The notes beneath the pieces were generated by a model. That model saw nothing but the letters and a program-made list of their open reading frames with translations, ran no database searches and was not told the origin of the DNA. The position numbers and the translations under genes were made by a program. A stretch of 21,329 nucleotides of DNA from RECG01 sp964444805 (GTDB taxonomy: Bacteria > Bacillota_I > Bacilli_A > Acholeplasmatales > Acholeplasmataceae). Positions 1 through 7,600 of this stretch are shown in pieces. The stretch covers positions 1-21,329 of the forward strand of contig CAYUIK010000055.1 of NCBI GenBank assembly GCA_964444805.1, read 5' to 3'. How positions within the stretch are numbered: the first letter of the stretch is position 1; each line of letters begins with the position of its first letter.

Positions 1-160
1 GTTCGACTTCCGGTTCTAAGCGATCGTGTTCGAGTCCGATCATATCTTCTTGATTCGATTTGAGCAGGCGAACGGAATATATGTGAAAGAACGCAAAGGC
101 AACGATAAATGGAATGAGTATGATCACGCCGACAACATATGGGCTATTGATTTTTCGCAT
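1..160 (-). CDS. N-terminus of an unidentified membrane-anchored protein (partial)
   Basis: Reading the minus strand from the ATG at 160 gives about 53 codons without a stop before the window ends, so the gene continues to the left. The start MRKINSPYVVGVIILIPF is followed by a hydrophobic segment to about residue 25 and then a charged stretch (residues 33-53, many Glu/Asp/Lys), the layout of a single N-terminal membrane anchor followed by a soluble or coiled part. An AGAGGA ribosome binding site lies about 6 nt before the ATG and a near-consensus promoter lies just upstream. The family cannot be told from the visible part; sensor proteins often start like this, but that is only a guess. Confidence 0.7.
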   Translation of the reverse strand, partial: MRKINSPYVVGVIILIPFIVAFAFFHIYSVRLLKSNQEDMIGLEHDRLEPEVE

Positions 161-204
161 CACGGTCCTCTATTTCTTGTGTTAATAAAGTATTTTTACA
201 CGTT

Positions 205-233
205 ATTATATCATAATTATCCCAGACAAACAA
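205..233 (-). promoter_or_regulatory. Sigma-A type promoter for the partial gene at 1-160
   Basis: On the minus strand, TTGTTT (228-233), a 17-nt spacer and TATAAT (205-210), with TG one base before the -10 (extended -10). It would give a leader of roughly 35-40 nt before the ATG at 160. Confidence 0.75.
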
Positions 234-348
234 GATTCGACCGTCTGAACCATGAACCTTTTAACCTACGATCTGATGTCGGTTATGCGATCGCTTTTTG
301 ACGGTCGATTCGTGGTCAGAAGAAATCTCTTCTGTTTGAAGCGAGCGG

Positions 349-846
349 TCATACGGGCTGAAACACCTGCAAAGGTGCGTGATCATCGTTAATCATCATA
401 AGGGAGACGTTCAAATCTAGTGCCGCAACAAGCATGTAAAATACCCAATATCGGGTGGGTTTATCCATAAAATGACCGATATATCTATTAGCCATAAAAC
501 GCTTTATGAAGCTATATATGGATAAATACATATTCGTCATATCCTCCGATTCGATCATAGCCATGCTTCTCATTTGTCCTAACATGCCAAAAACATCTGA
601 TACCCGATAAAAGACTTTGGCGGTCTGGGTAATCTCGCCATGAACGATCGAGAACCTTTCGATCGGATATAAAACATTTTTTATCGGTCGTCGCTTTCGT
701 TCGTGTTAAAGCGATCAATGAATCGAGCAGCATGTCGTCTAAGGCTTGATCATAACAAGGTGCTCGATGATGATGGCGTTGAGCGAATGGATGATGCCTT
801 CAAAATAATCGAGTCGTGTTCGTTTGGACGAGGAAATGCCAACTTT
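349..846 (-). pseudogene. Broken gene in alternating frames, possibly a TetR-family regulator remnant
   Basis: Three consecutive minus-strand segments read like one protein but in changing frames. About 846-755 gives RTRLDYFEGIIHSLNAIII. About 752-683 reads YDQALDDMLLDSLIALTRTK in another frame. About 680-349 returns to the first frame with VLYPIERFSIVHGEI and later YWVFYMLVAALDLNVSLMMI, ending at a TGA at 349-351. The second shift falls at a run of six A (677-682). The helical, ligand-domain-like C-terminal part resembles TetR-type regulators but no helix-turn-helix is left, since an in-frame stop (847-849) and a terminator-like hairpin lie directly upstream. Family assignment is weak. Two compensating sequencing indels could mimic the frameshifts, but would not restore the missing N-terminus. 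Confidence 0.45.
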
Positions 847-866
847 TCATGAGGTCTCGTCTTGAT

Positions 867-907
867 CCGAAAAAAAGCCTCCAGATACTCTAGAGACTTT
901 TTTTCGG
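867..907 (-). terminator. Orphan terminator-like hairpin
   Basis: Arms at 867-884 and 890-907 pair over 18 bp around a 5-nt loop, with A7 and T7 runs inside the arms. As minus-strand RNA every position pairs (three G-U); as plus-strand RNA two C-A mismatches appear, so the minus strand is the likelier reading. No intact minus-strand gene lies upstream of it, so its owner is unknown: a remnant of a deleted gene or the end of a small RNA. Confidence 0.5.
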
Positions 908-914
908 GGTATGA

Positions 915-934
915 GCGCTTCACGACCGAAGCGC
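915..934. other. Short perfect hairpin in the divergent intergenic region
   Basis: GCGCTTC (915-921) and GAAGCGC (928-934) pair perfectly around a 6-nt loop, between the orphan terminator-like hairpin and the direct repeats in front of the response regulator. The two hairpins together could be the 3' half of a minus-strand small RNA; no convincing promoter for one was found. Confidence 0.4.
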
Positions 935-979
935 AAGGACAAATGATGCATTTCTACGTTTCAATCTTACCAATAAAAC

Positions 980-1049
980 GTGACAATCCTGTGACAAACC
1001 TTTGAAAACGCCTTAAGATATCCCCAAGAGCGCCCGAACATGATAAAAT
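980..1049 (+). promoter_or_regulatory. PhoB/OmpR-type direct-repeat array and promoter of the two-component operon
   Basis: Four units with an 11-nt period: GTGACAATCCT (980-990), GTGACAAACCT (991-1001), TTGAAAACGCC (1002-1012) and TTAAGATATCC (1013-1023), decreasing in similarity. A TGA-TAAAAT extended -10 sits at 1041-1049, but the position where a -35 would fall (about 1021-1026, TCCCCA) is poor. An 11-nt direct repeat replacing the -35 is the arrangement of promoters activated by PhoB/PhoP-class winged-helix regulators, so autoregulation by the adjacent regulator is inferred. Confidence 0.65.
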
Positions 1050-1070
1050 ACTTATAAAGGAGTGATTCTT

Positions 1071-1739
1071 ATGCGCCATGTCGTTTTAATCGTCGAAGAT
1101 GAAGATTCGTTACTCAAGCTCATGCGGACCTACTATTTGAAAGCTGACTTCGATGTCCTTGAAGCCAAGGACGGTTTTTCGGCCCTTGAAATCTTCGAAA
1201 AAGAACGCATTGACCTCGTCATCTTAGACGTCATGCTCGAAAAGTCCGATGGTTGGAGCGTATGCCGAAAGATCCGCGAGACGAGTCAAGTGCCCATCCT
1301 CTTTTTGACGGCACGTAAAGAAGAAAGCGACAAGCTCTTCGGGTTTGAACTCGGAGCAGACGACTACATGACCAAGCCTTTCAGTCTCAAGGAACTCCTT
1401 GCGCGCAGTGAAGCGCTGATCAAACGGGGATCACGACCGAAAAGTGACATCAAGGATATCGGTTTGATCCGCATCGACCAAAACGCGCATCGCGTCTATG
1501 TCCACGAACAGGAAATCACTTTGAGCCCAACGGAATATGACCTTCTGCTCTATTTGGCCGAGCATCAAGGCAGAGCCTTAACGCGAGAACAACTCCTGAT
1601 CAACGTCTGGGGCTACGATTACTTCGGAGATCTTCGTACCGTCGACACACATATCAAACGACTAAGAAAAAAGATTGACCCCCTCCCATATATTGAAACC
1701 GTTTTTGGTGTCGGCTACCGCTTCGAGGTGCCTTCATGA
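1071..1739 (+). CDS. OmpR/PhoB-family response regulator
   Basis: A 222-aa two-domain response regulator that should bind DNA when phosphorylated by the kinase encoded next. The receiver domain (about residues 3-115) has the acidic pair E9/D10, phospho-acceptor D53 in VILDVML, T80 in LTAR and K102 in TKPF. The C-terminal winged helix (about 128-220) shows LSPTEYDLLLYLAEHQGRAL and VDTHIKRLRKKI, ending GVGYRFE. The ATG at 1071 was chosen because GGAG (1059-1062) lies 8 nt upstream; an in-frame GTG at 1062 overlaps that site. The stop codon overlaps the kinase start (ATGA), indicating translational coupling. The stimulus and regulon cannot be read from the sequence; the upstream repeats suggest autoregulation. 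Confidence 0.95.
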   Translation: MRHVVLIVEDEDSLLKLMRTYYLKADFDVLEAKDGFSALEIFEKERIDLVILDVMLEKSDGWSVCRKIRETSQVPILFLTARKEESDKLFGFELGADDYMTKPFSLKELLARSEALIKRGSRPKSDIKDIGLIRIDQNAHRVYVHEQEITLSPTEYDLLLYLAEHQGRALTREQLLINVWGYDYFGDLRTVDTHIKRLRKKIDPLPYIETVFGVGYRFEVPS

Positions 1740-3136
1740 GACGATTCCCGATCTTCTATCGTTTCCTCATTTACTTCATCCTCAGTACGCTCATATTAAT
1801 CGCGTTTGTCTATGTCATGCAGACGTCCTTTCTCCCTTCATTCTATCAGAATAGGCGGATCGAGCGAATGACCGCTGAGATCGAAGAACTCGATGACTTG
1901 GTCGGTGATGAAGAAATCGATGCGATTGCGAAACATACGATCGACCAGTTCCAAGCGACGATCACTTCCAAAATTACCGTCTATGCCCTGTCAGGCAGCG
2001 TACTCTACAATGAAGAATCCGCCGCACTCACTCCGGCGATTCTGCACGAGATCGACCAAGGTCTGCTTGAGCGCATCGTCTATGACGGAAGGATGCCCTA
2101 TTTACGCCTCTACGTCCAAAGAGAAAACTATATCTACCGGCTCGAAGTGCCCCATCAGGACCTCGAAGAAACGCTTCGTGTCATGAACGATCTCTATGCC
2201 TATGTCGTTATCTTCGCCGTCGGTCTTTCACTTCTTCTCGCTCTGGCCTTTTCCCGTCAGTTTTCCCGACCTCTCGTTCGTTTGAACAGCATCGCCAAGG
2301 AAATGTCGAACCTCAAGTTCGACGTCGTCTGGCAGGAACGCAGACGCGACGAGATCGGCGAACTCGGAGACACACTCAACCATCTGACTCGTGAACTCCA
2401 GATGACGATCGAAAGACTGCAAACGGAACTCGCTCGGGAAAAACATTTAGAAAGTCTGCGCAAATCGTTCGTATCGACCGTGTCCCATGAACTCCAGACT
2501 CCATTGTCGGTCATCCTCGGCACGATCGAAGCGATCGAGGATGGCATGGCAAAAACGGAAGAGGATCGCGCGAAATACTTCCAGACGATCGTTACGGAAA
2601 CAAAGAAGATCAGCAGGCTCGCCCATGACATGCTCGATCTGAGTCAACTCGAATCGGGCACCTTCAAGGTCGCTCGAAAACCCTTCGATTACCGGGAATT
2701 GCTCGAAGAGACCGTTGCTAAATTCAACCACATCAAACGGGAAACAACCAAACGCGTCAAGCTCATCTACCGGTCGAGTCACACGATACTCTCAGGTGAC
2801 GTCAACCGAATCGAACAAGTCATGAACAACCTTCTTGAAAACGCCTTTGAACATGCCAATCCCGACACGTCGATCGATCTCACGGTTACCGATGAGCATG
2901 ATCTCGTGACTCGCGTAAAAAATATCGGTCCGACGATCGATCACGACCATCTCGATGACATCTTCAAGAGTTTCTACAAGGGTAAAAGCAAGGGCACGGG
3001 GCTCGGTCTTTCGATCGTAAGACAGATCGTTTTATTGCACGACGGTTTTGTTCACGCGAAAAACGAGCGTGACGGCGTGTCCTTTGCAATACATTTTCCC
3101 AGAAAAATGGTCGATACGTGCGATACTTGCGTGTAG
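1736..3136 (+). CDS. Membrane sensor histidine kinase
   Basis: A 466-aa sensor kinase, partner of the preceding regulator with a 4-nt ATGA overlap. TM1 is at about residues 5-28, followed by an extracytoplasmic domain of about 120 residues with no recognised fold, TM2 at about 153-173, HAMP at about 174-226, HisKA with H251 in VSHELQTPL, and HATPase_c with an N-box around NRIEQVMNNLLENAFEHA (about 359-374). The G1-type motif is NIGPTID rather than the common DxGxG, a variant also met in VanS-like kinases, and the G2 box is GKSKGTGLGLSIV. All catalytic elements look intact. The stop TAG is followed within 20 nt by the promoter of the next gene, so that gene is at least partly independent. The signal sensed is unknown. 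Confidence 0.94.
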   Translation: MRRFPIFYRFLIYFILSTLILIAFVYVMQTSFLPSFYQNRRIERMTAEIEELDDLVGDEEIDAIAKHTIDQFQATITSKITVYALSGSVLYNEESAALTPAILHEIDQGLLERIVYDGRMPYLRLYVQRENYIYRLEVPHQDLEETLRVMNDLYAYVVIFAVGLSLLLALAFSRQFSRPLVRLNSIAKEMSNLKFDVVWQERRRDEIGELGDTLNHLTRELQMTIERLQTELAREKHLESLRKSFVSTVSHELQTPLSVILGTIEAIEDGMAKTEEDRAKYFQTIVTETKKISRLAHDMLDLSQLESGTFKVARKPFDYRELLEETVAKFNHIKRETTKRVKLIYRSSHTILSGDVNRIEQVMNNLLENAFEHANPDTSIDLTVTDEHDLVTRVKNIGPTIDHDHLDDIFKSFYKGKSKGTGLGLSIVRQIVLLHDGFVHAKNERDGVSFAIHFPRKMVDTCDTCV

Positions 3137-3152
3137 AAATTCCCATGATTTG

Positions 3153-3161
3153 TGGTATAAT
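3153..3161 (+). promoter_or_regulatory. Extended -10 promoter of the diguanylate cyclase gene
   Basis: TGG-TATAAT at 3153-3161, about 42 nt before the start codon. No good -35 is visible at 16-18 nt, as is common where an extended -10 is present. Confidence 0.65.
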
Positions 3162-3202
3162 TTCCCTATATCGAAGGCAATTCTTACGCTCGAGGGAGGT
3201 TG

Positions 3203-4324
3203 ATGCCCGTGCTCTACGTCATTCAGGTCAATACGTATTCGCTCATACTCTGTCTGATCATCTATATCAGTATGCTTAGAAATACGCCGAGCGAACACGA
3301 GAAACACGCATTTCTGCGTGTCATCGTGCTTCTTACGATGGCCAATCTCGCGCTTGACATCCCGAATATCCTTCTTGAAGGAAAAGAAGGAACGTTCGTT
3401 TCATGGCTGATCTATGTCGGCAATTCGATCGCCTACTTTCTCGTTGCCGTCACTGCGTTTTTTTGGTTCTTATACGTCGACTATTTCATTTTCAAGGATT
3501 CAAGACGGATCAAGCGGTTCCTCGGTTATCTGTTGATTCCGCTTGTGATTCATCTCGTTCTCCTCACCTTGAATCCTTTTTTTGATATTTTCTTTTCGGT
3601 TGATGCCAACAACAACTACGTCCGGGGATCGCTTTTCATCCTTCACGTGATCATCAGCTATTCCTATTTTCTTATGGCCTACATTCATGCGCTCAGACAT
3701 CACGACAAACTGAGCAAACGGGATTTTTATCCGCTAGTCGCTTTTCCTTTCATTCCCGCAATCGGTGGGATCATACAAGTATTGTATTACGGCACGCTTC
3801 TCATTTGGCCTTCGGTTACGCTCGGACTTCTGATCATTCATCTATTCATGCAGACGCGACTCATATTGATCGACGCGTTGACTGAACTATACAATAAGCG
3901 GGAATTCAATAAAAAGGTATTCGAAATTACGAAACGAAAACCGAAAAACAACCAGTACGGTGGAATCGTCATCGATATCGACGACTTTAAAAGCGTCAAC
4001 GACACGTATGGACATAGCGTGGGAGACGATGCTTTAAAGACCTTCGGAAATATTCTCGAAAAGAGTTTTGATGACAATACGTTTGTCGCCCGTATCGGTG
4101 GCGATGAATTCGCCGCCATCATGAAAACGGAAAAACTTACTTCACTTAAAGCCGTCATCGGCCTGATCGAAGAGAACGTCGAAAAACTCAATGAGACGAA
4201 ACAGTTCCCCTTTTCCCTCTCCTTTAGTTACGGTGCTCGCATGTACGATCCGCACGACGAAAAGGACTTCAAATCGTTCATCGAAGCTCTCGATCAATAC
4301 ATGTATTCACATAAGAAAAGATGA
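3203..4324 (+). CDS. Membrane-bound diguanylate cyclase (GGDEF)
   Basis: A 373-aa protein predicted to make c-di-GMP from two GTP. The first ~215 residues contain about six hydrophobic segments, an integral-membrane sensing part of unknown ligand. The GGDEF domain follows (about 221-368): DALTELYNKREF at its start, the metal-binding segment VIDIDDFKSVNDTYGH, and the intact active-site signature RIGGDEF (GGDEF at 299-303). The RxxD inhibitory site expected shortly before GGDEF reads DDNT, so product feedback through that site is probably absent. The strong GAGGGAGG (3192-3199) lies only 3 nt before this ATG; the in-frame GTG at 3209 (9-nt spacing) may be the true start. The gene converges on a c-di-GMP phosphodiesterase operon, separated by a shared terminator. 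Confidence 0.9.
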   Translation: MPVLYVIQVNTYSLILCLIIYISMLRNTPSEHEKHAFLRVIVLLTMANLALDIPNILLEGKEGTFVSWLIYVGNSIAYFLVAVTAFFWFLYVDYFIFKDSRRIKRFLGYLLIPLVIHLVLLTLNPFFDIFFSVDANNNYVRGSLFILHVIISYSYFLMAYIHALRHHDKLSKRDFYPLVAFPFIPAIGGIIQVLYYGTLLIWPSVTLGLLIIHLFMQTRLILIDALTELYNKREFNKKVFEITKRKPKNNQYGGIVIDIDDFKSVNDTYGHSVGDDALKTFGNILEKSFDDNTFVARIGGDEFAAIMKTEKLTSLKAVIGLIEENVEKLNETKQFPFSLSFSYGARMYDPHDEKDFKSFIEALDQYMYSHKKR

Positions 4325-4351
4325 AAGCGGTCCGCTTGTGCGCACCGCTTT
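4324..4351. terminator. Bidirectional terminator between convergent genes
   Basis: AAAGCGGT (4324-4331) pairs with ACCGCTTT (4344-4351), with an inner CGC/GCG pairing. A T-run follows on the plus strand and an A-run precedes it, so it can serve both the cyclase gene and the convergent lipoprotein gene that stops at 4355. Confidence 0.8.
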
Positions 4352-4354
4352 TCC

Positions 4355-4933
4355 TTAGTCCTGTTGTTCGATGATGGTCACGACTTTTCTTCCGATGACA
4401 CCGTCGACCGAGACACGAATGGTGACGTTACCAGCCTGAACCGCGGTCACTTCACCATCTGCGGTGATCGCTGCGACACCATCGTCAAGAAGGATCGTCC
4501 AGACGACGCGACGATACGTGGCACCCTCGGGCGTAATGACGATATCATAGGCAATCTCATCGCCAATGACGATCTCATCGGGTCCTTCAATGGCAACACT
4601 TTGGACTTTTTCCGTTATGATGACTTCTAGCGTCGCTTCCACTCCTCTGAGTTCTGCGACAATGACGACTGTTCCTGCCGCTTCCGCGATCATGAGACCG
4701 TCTTGGTTAATCGTCGCCTCCCCATCATCGGCGCGAATCGACCAATTGACATTGAGCGACTGGAGTCGTTCCGGCGTAATGATCGCCTGATAGCTCTTTT
4801 CATCGCCGACTTTGGCTTCGGTACTACCGGTAATCCGAATCGATTCGACCTCTTCGATCAATCCGCAACCGCCAAGCAAAATCAAGGACAGGATTAAAAC
4901 GAAAATCAACATGAACGTTCTGTTATTTCTCAT
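4355..4933 (-). CDS. Small lipoprotein of two Ig-like (Big2-type) domains
   Basis: A 192-aa lipoprotein: signal segment FMLIFVLILSLILLGGC with lipidation Cys at residue 23, then two Ig-like repeats (about 28-109 and 110-190). Each carries the family pattern: a V..V.I.G start, ITPE, a W in the core strand, D/Q-G-x near the middle and a V-rich end. No binding or enzymatic domain is attached, so its role is unknown; it could be a surface scaffold or stalk. The ATG at 4933 has AGGAGGA 6 nt upstream and lies inside the end of the phosphodiesterase gene (11-nt overlap), so the two are probably translationally coupled. The same domain family decorates three lipoproteins of the mannan operon further along the window. 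Confidence 0.85.
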   Translation of the reverse strand: MRNNRTFMLIFVLILSLILLGGCGLIEEVESIRITGSTEAKVGDEKSYQAIITPERLQSLNVNWSIRADDGEATINQDGLMIAEAAGTVVIVAELRGVEATLEVIITEKVQSVAIEGPDEIVIGDEIAYDIVITPEGATYRRVVWTILLDDGVAAITADGEVTAVQAGNVTIRVSVDGVIGRKVVTIIEQQD

Positions 4934-7376
4934 GATCTTCCTCCTGAAACTGCGATTTCTCCTTGTCTGATGCCATGTATGCAAGAAATGCGTCAACGAC
5001 TTTAGGGTCATACATCGTATATTTACAACGAACAATTTCTTCGATTGCCTCCCGGCTCGTCAAGGCTTTGCGATAGGGTCGACCCGAAACCATGGCGTCA
5101 TATGAATCGGCCACCATGACGATTCGAGCACCGAGCGAAATCTCATGTCCTTGAAGACCGCTTGGATATCCCTTGCCATCGAATCGTTCGTGGTGCTCAT
5201 GAACGATTTTCGCGATCTTCTCGTAGCCCTGAACCTCGCGTAGAATCCGGTAACCGTAATCCGGGTGTCGCTTGATTTCTAGCCATTCGGCTTCATTCGG
5301 CTCTTCATCTTTGTTCAAAAGGCTGATGTCGAGGCTGACTTTTCCAAGATCGTGTAACAGACCGGCAAGTTTGATTCTTTTGACATCACGTTCCGATAGA
5401 CCGAGGTTTAAGGCGATGCCTTGCGCGAGTTCACTAACGCGCTTCGAATGGTCGAGTTCACGCGAACTTTTTTGATAGAGCGTTTCCAAAAGCAGATCGA
5501 TGATTTCCCGGTTCGTCGTCGAACCATCCAAAACCTTATTTTGAACCATCATGTCTTCGGCTTCTGCCATGGCCTTGTCAAATGATTTCTCACGGTTTTT
5601 AATACTGTAGCCAAATGAAATAAAGTATCGATTCTTTTCATCTTTTGTGGTGCGTATGCGTTCGATGATCTGATGGATATGAGCTTCAATGTGTTCTTTG
5701 GTATGACGATACGTGATGATCGAAAACGTATCGCCTCCCGTTCGAAAGACCATACCGTCGGTATCGATGGTTTCGACTAAGAGGTTCGCAACATCCTTGA
5801 GAATCGAGTCGCCATAGGCAAGGCCGAGTGCGTTGTTGAAGTGTCTAAGACCGTTGATATCACAGACGATGATCCCGTATGCTTCACGTTGGTGCTCTTC
5901 GACTTCCATGAAGGCATGGAGCGTCGTCCGTTTGAGGGCCGTGGTCAGACTGTCTTTGACGGTGAGTTCTTTGATGCGTTTTCGGTTCGCGAGCTCTTTC
6001 GTAACATCTTCTACGATGGCGATACCACCATTGACGCGTTTATCACGATCGAGAATCGGCGTCGCACTAATCCGAATATTGATGATCGTGTGATCGCTTT
6101 TACGCAATCCGCCTTCGAATACCCCCCGTTCACCTCGTAACGTCTTTTTGACGAGCGCACGTATGTCATAATTATTGATGTTCATGAGATCGCGACCGAG
6201 AAAACGTTCTCTTTTTTCTTCCGTCAACTCAAAGAAATACCGATTGGCGTAAGTAACACGTCCGGATTGATCCGCGATGACGATTCCAATTGGCGTATGG
6301 GCGGATAGCGTCTGATAGACGAGACGCATCTTTTCAATCTGACGCCGGATCTCGACTTCATCGGTGATATCCTGGTCGCTTCCGCGGTAACCGACCAATG
6401 AGCCGAGCTTGTCGAAGACCGGATACGCATTGGTCGAAAGGATGATGCGTCTACCGTCCTTGCGGATATTCTCATTGATCATATTTTTGATCGTATCGTG
6501 TTCTTCAAAGAAACTGAAAGCGAGTTCTTTGATGTTTTCGCGAATCTCTGGCGCCAATGAATCATAGAAATAGCGCTTGTCGATGACCTCCGAGGCCTCA
6601 TAACCAAGAATGTCGAATACGTTTTCATCGACATACGTGTATTTCCCGTTCAAATCGACTTCGAAGGCATAGGTGCGTGCGTGTTTTCCGAGTTCGATAT
6701 ATCGTTCTTGTTCTTTGCGTTTTTGTTCGAGAGCGAGTCGGTCTTTCGTGATGTCTTTGACGGACATGATGACATAAGGTTCATCCGCTTGGAGCGTCGC
6801 CCGATAATAATCATCGGATACGGGGGAGCGGTAGTCGACAACGATTTTTTGTTTCGTTTCGATGACGCGATCGATCGCGTTGCGAAACTGTTTGGCATGA
6901 TCGGGGTAGAACACCTCGTCGATCGAATGACCGATCAGTTCATTTTTCGGTTTAAAAAGACTCATGTCGTCTTTGACGAGAACATCGATAATTCGCATGT
7001 CCTTGATCAAAAAGACGAATCCATCGATCAGCAGGTGGTAGGATGCGTAAACATAACCTTCTTGTTTGGTGAAAGCCGTGTCATCGATGTAGACGAGAAA
7101 TCCATTCGAACTCGCGCGGACCATCGTCTGATAGGTCTTACCCTGGCACGTGATGATGGTGTGCATGTTCTCGTGCGGTGTGCGACTTGCCTGATCGATG
7201 TGTGGGAGCAGCTGCGCAATGAAAAACTCGCTTTTCATGAAGTCGTCCTTTGAACCGAAGAGTTCGTTGAAACGACGATTCACGTGCCCGATCTTAATCG
7301 ACGAATCGTGCAAAACGATGAGGTTCAAACAGGCAACCGGCGCGTGTTCAAGCAAATCTTGATAAGTCTTCTCCAA
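4923..7376 (-). CDS. PAS-rich HD-GYP c-di-GMP phosphodiesterase with degenerate GGDEF
   Basis: An 817-aa soluble signalling protein with no membrane segment. About four PAS-type sensory domains fill residues 1-460 (PAS-C-like ends at DITKDRLALEQ, GSDQDITDEVE and VEDVTKELANR). The GGDEF-fold domain (about 468-615) has GGDTF at 547-551 in place of GGDEF and is unlikely to synthesise c-di-GMP; such domains often bind GTP as a regulator. The HD-GYP domain (about 625-800) is intact: H675/D676 in LLHDLGK, HPDYGY, HEHHERFDGKGYPSG (GYP 736-738) and MVADSYDAM, predicting hydrolysis of c-di-GMP. The start is a TTG, chosen because AGGGGG lies 9 nt upstream and the next in-frame ATG is deep inside PAS1. 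It overlaps the lipoprotein gene by 11 nt. Confidence 0.92.
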   Translation of the reverse strand: MEKTYQDLLEHAPVACLNLIVLHDSSIKIGHVNRRFNELFGSKDDFMKSEFFIAQLLPHIDQASRTPHENMHTIITCQGKTYQTMVRASSNGFLVYIDDTAFTKQEGYVYASYHLLIDGFVFLIKDMRIIDVLVKDDMSLFKPKNELIGHSIDEVFYPDHAKQFRNAIDRVIETKQKIVVDYRSPVSDDYYRATLQADEPYVIMSVKDITKDRLALEQKRKEQERYIELGKHARTYAFEVDLNGKYTYVDENVFDILGYEASEVIDKRYFYDSLAPEIRENIKELAFSFFEEHDTIKNMINENIRKDGRRIILSTNAYPVFDKLGSLVGYRGSDQDITDEVEIRRQIEKMRLVYQTLSAHTPIGIVIADQSGRVTYANRYFFELTEEKRERFLGRDLMNINNYDIRALVKKTLRGERGVFEGGLRKSDHTIINIRISATPILDRDKRVNGGIAIVEDVTKELANRKRIKELTVKDSLTTALKRTTLHAFMEVEEHQREAYGIIVCDINGLRHFNNALGLAYGDSILKDVANLLVETIDTDGMVFRTGGDTFSIITYRHTKEHIEAHIHQIIERIRTTKDEKNRYFISFGYSIKNREKSFDKAMAEAEDMMVQNKVLDGSTTNREIIDLLLETLYQKSSRELDHSKRVSELAQGIALNLGLSERDVKRIKLAGLLHDLGKVSLDISLLNKDEEPNEAEWLEIKRHPDYGYRILREVQGYEKIAKIVHEHHERFDGKGYPSGLQGHEISLGARIVMVADSYDAMVSGRPYRKALTSREAIEEIVRCKYTMYDPKVVDAFLAYMASDKEKSQFQEEDHEK

Positions 7377-7405
7377 TGTGAACTGCCCCCTATAACTTTT
7401 TATAA

Positions 7406-7434
7406 ATTATACCATATGCTTATTGATTTGTCGT
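7406..7434 (-). promoter_or_regulatory. Promoter of the phosphodiesterase-lipoprotein operon
   Basis: On the minus strand: ACGACA (7429-7434), a 17-nt spacer and TATAAT (7406-7411) with a TG extension. The leader to the TTG start is about 20-25 nt. Confidence 0.75.
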
Positions 7435-7531
7435 TATATCGACCCGTTTGAACCGAATATCACGTGTGTTTTGCGTTTTTTTTAGTTTTCGGTTATCTTT
7501 TTTACCTTATGTTTTGGATCTAGGACCGAAT

Positions 7532-7558
7532 AAAAGTCGCCCATGATCATCGGGCGAC
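7532..7558 (-). terminator. Rho-independent terminator of the mannan operon
   Basis: On the minus strand GTCGCCC (7552-7558) pairs with GGGCGAC (7536-7542) around a 9-nt loop and is followed by TTTTATT. It lies about 45 nt after the last GH130 stop codon. Confidence 0.85.
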
Positions 7559-7575
7559 ACGTTGCATTGATCTGT

Positions 7576-7597
7576 TGATCGATCGAACGATCGATCA
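7576..7597. repeat. GATC-rich inverted repeat
   Basis: TGATCGATCG (7576-7585) and CGATCGATCA (7588-7597) form a 10-bp inverted repeat with a 2-nt centre, between the last operon gene and its terminator. It could be an mRNA 3'-end structure or a protein site; no function is visible. Confidence 0.5.
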
Positions 7598-7600
7598 TTT

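Noticed and set aside
26..301. Plus-strand 91-codon frame at the window start
   Set aside because: It begins with a non-ATG codon, overlaps the better supported minus-strand gene start and its promoter, and has no ribosome binding site.
1071..4324. Possible alternative genetic code (TGA as Trp), suggested by a mollicute-like gene style
   Set aside because: TGA ends several genes exactly at operon overlaps (ATGA, GTGA), and tryptophans in conserved motifs are TGG.
6681..7253. Plus-strand 190-codon frame opposite the PAS region
   Set aside because: It is antisense to intact PAS domains, has no ribosome binding site, and its hydrophobic-looking stretch comes from reversed Glu/Lys codons.
7576..7597. 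GATCGATCG palindrome as a mobile-element end or attachment site
   Set aside because: No transposase, target duplication or second copy is visible, and CGATCG/GATC words are frequent throughout the coding regions through ATC-GAT codon pairs.
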